A stretch of 16,738 nt of DNA from Bacteroidota bacterium (GTDB taxonomy: Bacteria > Bacteroidota > Bacteroidia > J057), in assembly GCA_003696875.1 (NCBI GenBank), contig RFHL01000306.1:1-16738 (forward strand), written 5' to 3'. The notes under the pieces were generated by a model that was not told where the DNA came from, ran no database searches, and was given only the letters and a program-made list of their open reading frames with translations. How positions within the stretch are numbered: position 1 is the first letter of the stretch; every line of letters starts with the position of its first letter. Positions 11,515 to 16,738 of the stretch are shown here, one piece after another. The translations under genes were made by a program, and so were the position numbers.

Positions 11515-13995
11515 ATGCGCTACCTCTTTCTGCTGATCCTCTGGGGAGCAAGTCCCCTATCCCCCGCTATGGCCCAGGTATGGCGGCCGGTCGAGAGCCC
11601 GCTCCTCACCCGCTGGGCCACGGAGGTCGATCCGCTCAACCCCTGGCCCGCCTACCCACGACCCCAGATGGCCCGCGACGCCTGGCTCAACCTCAATGGC
11701 CTCTGGGACTATGACATTCGGCCTGCCACGGCCGGGCCGCCCGACAGTTGGCCGGGGCAGATCCTTGTCCCTTATCCGGTCGAGTCTACCCTCTCTGGCG
11801 TAGGCCAGTCGCTGGCCCCCGATGCGCGCCTCTGGTACCGGCGCAGCCTGGCCCTTCCCCAGGCCTGGAAGAAGCAGCGCATTCTCTTGCACTTCGAAGC
11901 AGTGGACTGGGAAGCCACCTTTTGGATCGACGGCAAAGAAGTGGGCCGTCATCGCGGCGGCTATTCCCCTTTCTCCTTTGACATCACCGATTACGTCAAG
12001 CCGGGTCGCACCCACGAATTGCTACTACGGGTCTTTGACCCCACTGATGCCGGTACCCAGCCCCGGGGCAAGCAGGTCCTAAATCCCGGCGGCATTTTCT
12101 ACACCGCAAGCTCAGGCATCTGGCAGACGGTCTGGGTGGAAGCGGTACCCCGCACCCATATCGCAGACCTACGCATCCGGCCGAATCTGACCCAAGGACA
12201 ACTGGTGGTCCAACCACAATTGGAGGGTAAGCTCAAGGCCGGGGACCAGGTTTCCGTCACGGTCAAAGCAGGCCCTGATCGGGTGGCCACGGCCACGGGC
12301 GAGGCTGGAAGTCCCCTCACCCTCCTCATTCCGGATCCCCGGGCCTGGTCTCCCGAAGATCCTTTTCTCTACGATCTGGAGGTCAAGCTGCAGCACAAGC
12401 ACAAGACGATCGACGCCGTCCGCAGTTATGCCGGTCTGCGCGATATTTCCCTTGGCCGCGATCCGGCGGGCATCACCCGCATCTTCCTCAACGGAAAACC
12501 CTACTTCCAAAATGGCCCCCTGGACCAGGGCTTCTGGCCCGATGGCCTCTACACGCCCCCCACCGAGGATGCCATGCGCTACGACCTGGAGATGACCCGG
12601 GAGATGGGCTTCAACATGCTACGCAAGCATGTCAAGGTGGAATCCCGCCGTTTTTACACCTGGTGCGACCGTATGGGCCTGCTGGTCTGGCAGGATATGC
12701 CCTCGGGCGACGCCTCTATTGGTCCGCAGGACCCGGACATCGTGCGGGCCGACAGCTCGGCCCGGCAGTACCGACAAGAACTGACCGAGATGATCGGCAG
12801 CTTGTTCAATCATCCCAGCATCGTGGTCTGGGTTCCCTTCAATGAGGGCTGGGGCCAATTTGAAACGGAGGCCATCACCGACTATGTGCGGGAACTGGAC
12901 CCCAGCCGCCTGATCGACCCGGCGAGCGGCTGGACTGACCGCGGAGTAGGTGACATCAAGGACATCCACCACTATCCCGAGCCGCAGGGAACCCAGCCCG
13001 AAGCCCAGCGGGCGGCCGTTCTGGGCGAGTTTGGAGGACTGGGACTGGCCGTGCCCGGCCATACCTGGGAGCAGCGCAACTGGGGCTACCAAGCTATGAA
13101 CGACCGGCAGCAGTTGCTGAGCCGCTACGAGCAATTTTACTGGGAGGTCTTCCGGCTGCGGGAAGATCCAGGCCTGAGTGCGGTGGTCTATACCCAGACC
13201 ACCGATGTGGAGACCGAGACCAATGGTCTCCTGACCTATGATCGGGCCGAAGTGAAACTGCCCCTCGACCCGCTTCGTCGCATCAACCGGGGCGAGATCA
13301 TCATCCCGCCCCAGTTGGGCGGGAGCGCGCGCATTTTTCTCGATTCCTTTCAGGTCTTCCTGCAGAGCCCCAGCCCGGGGGCGGTGATTCATTACACACT
13401 GGATGGCAGCCAGCCTAGCGTGGCCTCGCCGCGCTACGACCGGCCCTTCTGGGTGCATCACACTACGGTCCTCAAGGCCCGTACCCTGGTAGGCGAGGAA
13501 GCCAGCCGGGTCGAAACCTGGAAACTGGCCCAGGCTGAGGCCCAGATCGGAGAGGCTCATAGTGGCCTCTACCCAGGCCTAATGCTGCATTACTATGAAG
13601 GAGCCTGGGAACAACTCCCTGACTTTGGGGCTCTGAGCCCGGCCCGGAGCTTTCCGGTCAAAACCCTGTCGGCAGAAAACCTGAACCGTACAGAGGACTT
13701 CGGCTTGCGGGCACAAGGTTACTTCCTCGCGCCACGAGAAGGTGTCTACACCTTTTACCTCAGCAGTGATGATGGCAGCCGGCTGTCGTTGGGCGAGACG
13801 CAACTCATTGACCATGATGGCGTCCACGGCATGAATGAGCGCTCGGCGAGCATCGCCCTCGGGCTGGGGTACCACCCCCTGCAGCTGGACTTTTTTCAGC
13901 ACCTCGGGGGCCGGGGCCTGCGGCTGGAGGTCGAGGGACCGGGCCTGCCCCGGCAGGAAGCCGGGCCCGACCTGCTGTTCCAGCCCCGAGACTAA
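11515..13995 (+). CDS. Secreted glycoside hydrolase family 2 enzyme with CHB_HEX_C-like and PA14-like modules
   Basis: An 826-residue exported glycosidase. A signal peptide (1-20, ending PAMA-Q) precedes the GH2 sugar-binding domain (about 50-210: WLNLNGLWDYD, ILVPYPVESTLSGVG, LWYRRSLALP, HRGGYSPFSFDITDYVKPG), an immunoglobulin-like domain (about 212-310) and a TIM barrel (about 318-595). Glu444 in WVPFNEGWGQF is the expected acid/base and Glu505 in LGEFGGLG the expected nucleophile. Residues 612-665 (GAVIHYTLDGSQPS...SPRYDRPF) resemble the CHB_HEX_C domain of chitobiases. Residues 685-820 resemble PA14 (YTFYLSSDDGSRLSLGETQL), a carbohydrate-binding fold. The ATG at 11515 gives a clean signal peptide; a GTG seven codons earlier lies inside a terminator. 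Galactosidase, glucuronidase or mannosidase specificity cannot be read. It ends 4 bp into the convergent gene. Confidence 0.9.
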   Translation: MRYLFLLILWGASPLSPAMAQVWRPVESPLLTRWATEVDPLNPWPAYPRPQMARDAWLNLNGLWDYDIRPATAGPPDSWPGQILVPYPVESTLSGVGQSLAPDARLWYRRSLALPQAWKKQRILLHFEAVDWEATFWIDGKEVGRHRGGYSPFSFDITDYVKPGRTHELLLRVFDPTDAGTQPRGKQVLNPGGIFYTASSGIWQTVWVEAVPRTHIADLRIRPNLTQGQLVVQPQLEGKLKAGDQVSVTVKAGPDRVATATGEAGSPLTLLIPDPRAWSPEDPFLYDLEVKLQHKHKTIDAVRSYAGLRDISLGRDPAGITRIFLNGKPYFQNGPLDQGFWPDGLYTPPTEDAMRYDLEMTREMGFNMLRKHVKVESRRFYTWCDRMGLLVWQDMPSGDASIGPQDPDIVRADSSARQYRQELTEMIGSLFNHPSIVVWVPFNEGWGQFETEAITDYVRELDPSRLIDPASGWTDRGVGDIKDIHHYPEPQGTQPEAQRAAVLGEFGGLGLAVPGHTWEQRNWGYQAMNDRQQLLSRYEQFYWEVFRLREDPGLSAVVYTQTTDVETETNGLLTYDRAEVKLPLDPLRRINRGEIIIPPQLGGSARIFLDSFQVFLQSPSPGAVIHYTLDGSQPSVASPRYDRPFWVHHTTVLKARTLVGEEASRVETWKLAQAEAQIGEAHSGLYPGLMLHYYEGAWEQLPDFGALSPARSFPVKTLSAENLNRTEDFGLRAQGYFLAPREGVYTFYLSSDDGSRLSLGETQLIDHDGVHGMNERSASIALGLGYHPLQLDFFQHLGGRGLRLEVEGPGLPRQEAGPDLLFQPRD

Positions 13996-14528
13996 TCGGA
14001 ATCATCGAGACGGGGGGCGTCGCGGTGAGCGACTCCTCCCGCTACATAGTGCGCGGCACCCGCCCGGATCATCGCGATCTGTTGGGGGCTCAGGGCCTTG
14101 AGCTTCCGTGCCGGCACGCCAGCATAGAGATAACCCGGCTCCAGTTGAGCGTTTTCCGGCACCAGCGCCCCGGCGGCTACGATGCAGTGCGAGGGGACCA
14201 CAGCTCCATCGAGAACGATGGCACCCATCCCGATGAGGGCCTCCGAATCGACCCGGCAGCCATGCAGGATGGCCCGGTGCCCCACCACCACGTCGTCGCC
14301 GACGAGGGTGGGCGTGCGGCCGGTGGTGCAATGCAACATGGCATGGTCCTGGATGTTGGTGCGGGCCCCGATACGAATCGCCCCGACATCCCCTCGCAGC
14401 ACGGCGTGGTACCACACGCTGCTTTGTGGACCGATCTGTACGTCGCCGATCACGACGGCATAGTCGGCGAGGTAGGCGTCTGGCGCGATATCGGGCCGGT
14501 GCGGGCCAAAAGCTTTGATCAGGGCCAT
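13992..14528 (-). CDS. Gamma-carbonic-anhydrase-like hexapeptide-repeat protein
   Basis: A 178-residue left-handed beta-helix protein of the gamma-carbonic anhydrase/YrdA/PaaY family. Hexapeptide repeats run from about 12 to 138 (AVVIGDVQIGPQSSVWYHAVLRGD, GARTNIQDHAMLHC, GDDVVVGHRAILHGCRV, IGMGAIVLDGAVVPSHCIVAAGALV). His66, His84 and His89 sit where the family binds its metal, with the H-x4-H spacing kept. A C-terminal helix (about 145-165) is typical. Many members bind metal without proven carbonic anhydrase activity, so the enzyme call is tentative. It starts 4 nt after the TPR gene stop and is probably the last gene of that operon. Its stop codon overlaps the convergent GH2 stop. Confidence 0.88.
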   Translation of the reverse strand: MALIKAFGPHRPDIAPDAYLADYAVVIGDVQIGPQSSVWYHAVLRGDVGAIRIGARTNIQDHAMLHCTTGRTPTLVGDDVVVGHRAILHGCRVDSEALIGMGAIVLDGAVVPSHCIVAAGALVPENAQLEPGYLYAGVPARKLKALSPQQIAMIRAGAAHYVAGGVAHRDAPRLDDSD

Positions 14529-14532
14529 GGGC

Positions 14533-15138
14533 TTACTTCACCAGTTTGAGGCCCTCCAGGGCCGAGGTATCCGAAGGGTTGAAAAGCAGTGCCCGGAAGA
14601 AGCCTTCTTTGGCTTCCTGCAGGTTGCCGAGGCTGACATTGATCCAGGCCAGCAGAAGTACCGAGTCATGGTCAAAAGGGTACAGCGTCACCACTTTGCG
14701 GGCATAGGTCTCCGCCTTTTTGTACTCCTTGCGGGCATAGTAGATGCTCGCCAATCGATAGTTAGCGACCGTGTGCTGCGGGCTGATTTTCAGGACGGCC
14801 TCATACTGGGCAATGACGTCCTCCCAGTTTTCCAGCGCTGCTGCCGGATACACGTAACCCATGCGCGGCTCAATGGCGCCGGGCGCCAGTTTCATGGCCT
14901 GCTGATAGTAGTTGATGGAGCGGCTATAGTCCCCGGTCATATAGGTGAGCCAGCCCAAACGCAGGTTGGCGGCATAATCATTGGCCGAGTAGTAGGGCTT
15001 GATGGCATCAATGGCCTTTTGGTACTCCTCATATTGCTCGAACTGGTAGCTACGAGCGTAGGCGCTCACCTGGGCGGTATCCATCTGACCAGCAAGCATC
15101 AGCGGCAGAAGGAAGAACAACAAACTGAGGGTTTTCAT
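14533..15138 (-). CDS. Exported TPR repeat protein
   Basis: A 201-residue protein with an N-terminal signal peptide (1-17: MKTLSLLFFLLPLMLAG) and then repeated 34-residue helical pairs. Recognisable TPR units: YAANLRLGWLTYMTGDYSRS (about 55-75), EDVIAQYEAVLKISPQHTVA (about 105-125), ANYRLASIYYARKEYKKAET (about 125-145), AWINVSLGNLQEAKEGFFRA (about 163-183). TPRs bind other proteins, so this is likely a periplasmic partner of the upstream barrel protein. Its ATG overlaps the TGA of that gene (ATGA), a sign of coupled translation. It ends 4 nt before the carbonic-anhydrase-like gene. No enzymatic motif is seen. Confidence 0.85.
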   Translation of the reverse strand: MKTLSLLFFLLPLMLAGQMDTAQVSAYARSYQFEQYEEYQKAIDAIKPYYSANDYAANLRLGWLTYMTGDYSRSINYYQQAMKLAPGAIEPRMGYVYPAAALENWEDVIAQYEAVLKISPQHTVANYRLASIYYARKEYKKAETYARKVVTLYPFDHDSVLLLAWINVSLGNLQEAKEGFFRALLFNPSDTSALEGLKLVK

Positions 15139-16529
15139 AAAATAAAGGTTAAACCGGTAAATAAGCCGTGAAGGAAATATGGTTGGCCACTGAGCTCGGC
15201 CGTGCGTTGCTCCAGCATGTAGATGGCAGAGGCCCGAACCTGGGGCGTGATCGACAACTGTCCCATGATCAGCCCCCGGTGGTTCATGACGTCAGTCGTA
15301 TTTTGCAAGATCAGGCCCTGCTGCTCAATAACCTGGGCCACCTGACCATAATAGTAGGATCCGAGTAGACGCAAGCGCGGGCTGGCCTGCCAACTGATGC
15401 GAGGTGACACCGAAGGCCGCGCCTTGCCTTCGCGCCAGGGCAGGTGCAGGTCCAGTCCCAGGCTGAGCTGATCCCGCCGCGTGCGCGGCGTAAAGGTGAG
15501 CGAGAGCCCACCCTGGGCCTGCCAATAGCTGCTGTCCTGATCCAGCACATGATAGGAAGCCGAGTCTCGGCTATGGTAAAAATCCGGGCCCGGCACATTG
15601 TGCGAGATGGTCTCCCACAGGTAAGCAACCGCCTCTACTCCGGCCTCCTGATGCCGGTTCAGGTAGGCACTCCCATAGGCCTGCACCTGCCACCGACCCC
15701 ATTGCCGCTCCAACCCCAGATAGGCAATGCCACCCTGATCAGAAAAGTTGCCGGTAGCGGTCTGGGACAGTGTAAGCCGTAGGGTATCATAGCGAGTCCG
15801 GGGCATGGGGGGCGGCAAATTGATCCGGTTGGTGGTTTCACTGACCGATACCACCTCGGACCCGCTCAGGGCCCCTTCGAGCCCTATGTATTGTCCGGCA
15901 GGCATGAATGACCAACCTTTGCCCAGATAGACGCTGCCCCCCAGGTAGTACTGATGTTGGGTGAAGTTCCCCCAACTCCCCTGCTGAGTCATATAGCTGT
16001 AGGCCTGGTAGAGCTGGACCCGGCCCCCGAGCCGATGTCCCAGGCCCACCTGGGCATACTGCATGGTACCGGCCAGCTCCGGGTTGGAACTGGGCTTGAG
16101 GCCTACTTCCAAGTGGAAGTAATCCAGCGGGCGTCGTCCCGGCTTGGGATAGAGGGCCTGCAAGGCCTCTCCGGAGCGCTTGTAGAGTACGGCCGCCGGC
16201 CCATACTGCCCCAGGCGTAGGTAGGTCCCGTAAAGATAGTCCCGGGCGATGTCGCTGCCTTGATTCTTGTCCAGCGCGGCGCGCAGATACCGCTGGGCCA
16301 GCAGGTACTCCTCTTCCCAAAAGGCGGCGATCCCCAAGCGCAGATAGAGATAGTAAAAATCGAAGCCCGCCTCAAGGGCGGATTCGCCTACCAACACCAA
16401 GGAATCCCACTGCTCGCCCTGGTATAAGCGATAGGTCGTCGCCTCAACCTCCGGATAGGTCAGGCTGGATTGGGCGTGAGCCGTAACGGCCCCTCCCAGG
16501 CATATGAGAAGGATCAGGAAACGGTACAT
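15135..16529 (-). CDS. Outer-membrane beta-barrel protein with N-terminal TPR region
   Basis: A 464-residue exported protein. A signal peptide (1-19, cleavage near AHA-Q) is followed by a helical TPR-like region (about 22-130: WDSLVLVGESALEAGFDFYY, YLRLGIAAFWEEEYLLAQRY, LYGTYLRLGQYGPAAVLYKR). From about 138 to the end it alternates hydrophobic and polar residues with aromatic girdle residues (FHLEVGLKPS, AQVGLGHRLGGRVQLYQAYS, LGLERQWGRWQVQAYGSAYL), as in a transmembrane beta-barrel of roughly 14-18 strands, closing with LFTGLTFIL. A TPR plus barrel is seen in exopolysaccharide or export porins of the phylum, but I cannot assign a family. It is coupled to the TPR gene downstream (ATGA) and overlaps the partial gene upstream by 16 nt. 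Confidence 0.75.
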   Translation of the reverse strand: MYRFLILLICLGGAVTAHAQSSLTYPEVEATTYRLYQGEQWDSLVLVGESALEAGFDFYYLYLRLGIAAFWEEEYLLAQRYLRAALDKNQGSDIARDYLYGTYLRLGQYGPAAVLYKRSGEALQALYPKPGRRPLDYFHLEVGLKPSSNPELAGTMQYAQVGLGHRLGGRVQLYQAYSYMTQQGSWGNFTQHQYYLGGSVYLGKGWSFMPAGQYIGLEGALSGSEVVSVSETTNRINLPPPMPRTRYDTLRLTLSQTATGNFSDQGGIAYLGLERQWGRWQVQAYGSAYLNRHQEAGVEAVAYLWETISHNVPGPDFYHSRDSASYHVLDQDSSYWQAQGGLSLTFTPRTRRDQLSLGLDLHLPWREGKARPSVSPRISWQASPRLRLLGSYYYGQVAQVIEQQGLILQNTTDVMNHRGLIMGQLSITPQVRASAIYMLEQRTAELSGQPYFLHGLFTGLTFIL

Positions 16530-16738
16530 GAAGCACGCAGACTGTGGCCGGAGCCGGATACGTCAAAATGGTCAATGCCTTCCTCTCCGATTCGGAGTGT
16601 ATAATGCCAGGCACGGAGGGAACGCCCCATGATGCAGGCAGATACCTCACTTTTGAGCTCAATCCGGGTAGGATGGTGCTCGTCGTCGATCTCCCCAAAG
16701 CCAAAACGGTAGGTCCCGCTGAGGTAGTGGAAGAAGGG
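16514..16738 (-). CDS. 3' end of an unidentified gene, truncated by the window edge
   Basis: The last 74 codons of a minus-strand frame that enters from the right edge and ends with TGA at 16516-16514. The visible part starts PFFHYLSGTYRFGFGEIDDE and ends HSLRASCTVS; it mixes charged, aromatic and beta-type residues and looks like real protein. The stop lies 16 nt inside the outer-membrane protein gene, which fits the close packing and overlaps of the downstream genes and supports one operon. I do not recognise a family from this fragment. The start and most of the protein are outside the window. Confidence 0.5.
   Translation of the reverse strand, partial: PFFHYLSGTYRFGFGEIDDEHHPTRIELKSEVSACIMGRSLRAWHYTLRIGEEGIDHFDVSGSGHSLRASCTVS

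Noticed and set aside
12619..13560. 313-codon minus-strand frame over the GH2 gene
   Set aside because: It opposes the catalytic domain, whose active-site residues are intact.
1..16738. CRISPR arrays, tRNA genes, insertion sequences, phage genes
   Set aside because: No spaced repeats, cloverleaf, terminal inverted repeats with a transposase, or phage proteins were seen.

Overview
The window looks like GC-rich chromosomal DNA from a Bacteroidota bacterium, with a Saprospirales/Lewinella-like lineage as my best guess. The reasons are: a FecI-type ECF sigma factor with the phylum's typical hydrophobic C-terminus; promoter-like pairs that fit the Bacteroidota TTTG / TAnnTTTG pattern; many secreted or lipoprotein genes; and a class I HMG-CoA reductase (mevalonate route). 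No tRNA, rRNA, CRISPR array, transposase or phage gene is visible. Assignments rest on motifs read by eye, without database searches.

Layout, left to right. (1) A small P-loop kinase-like gene (minus, 12-584) diverges from an ECF sigma factor (plus, 934-1635) across a 349-bp spacer with two dyads and a promoter-like pair. A short Tat-signal reading frame (about 1679-1879) follows the sigma gene; no FecR or SusCD genes accompany it. (2) A cell-envelope module (1895-6492): a PQQ-dependent dehydrogenase lipoprotein with an inserted cytochrome c domain (minus) diverges from a two-gene plus-strand unit encoding a secreted xylose-isomerase-like TIM barrel and an FG-GAP/VCBS beta-propeller lipoprotein. 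A 55-residue one-helix membrane protein (6714-6881), too short for most ORF screens, follows. (3) Amino-acid metabolism on the minus strand: dapD (lysine/meso-DAP), then a strong intrinsic terminator, then ridA and argH spaced 10 nt apart. (4) dapD diverges from a class I HMG-CoA reductase that carries an extra N-terminal beta-rich domain of about 120 residues; a textbook terminator follows it. (5) A secreted glycoside hydrolase family 2 enzyme with CHB_HEX_C-like and PA14-like C-terminal modules (11515-13995). (6) A tightly packed minus-strand operon enters from the right edge: an unidentified partial gene, a TPR/outer-membrane barrel protein, a secreted TPR protein and a gamma-carbonic-anhydrase-like protein whose stop overlaps that of the glycosidase.

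Functionally the window mixes housekeeping biosynthesis (DapD, RidA, ArgH, HMGR) with envelope-located sugar handling (PQQ dehydrogenase, TIM barrel, GH2). The points most worth a second look are the HMGR fusion, the terminator whose T-tract seems to double as the -33 box of ridA, the aromatic-rich leader ORF overlapping the HMGR start, the mosaic glycosidase, and the TPR/barrel/carbonic-anhydrase operon.
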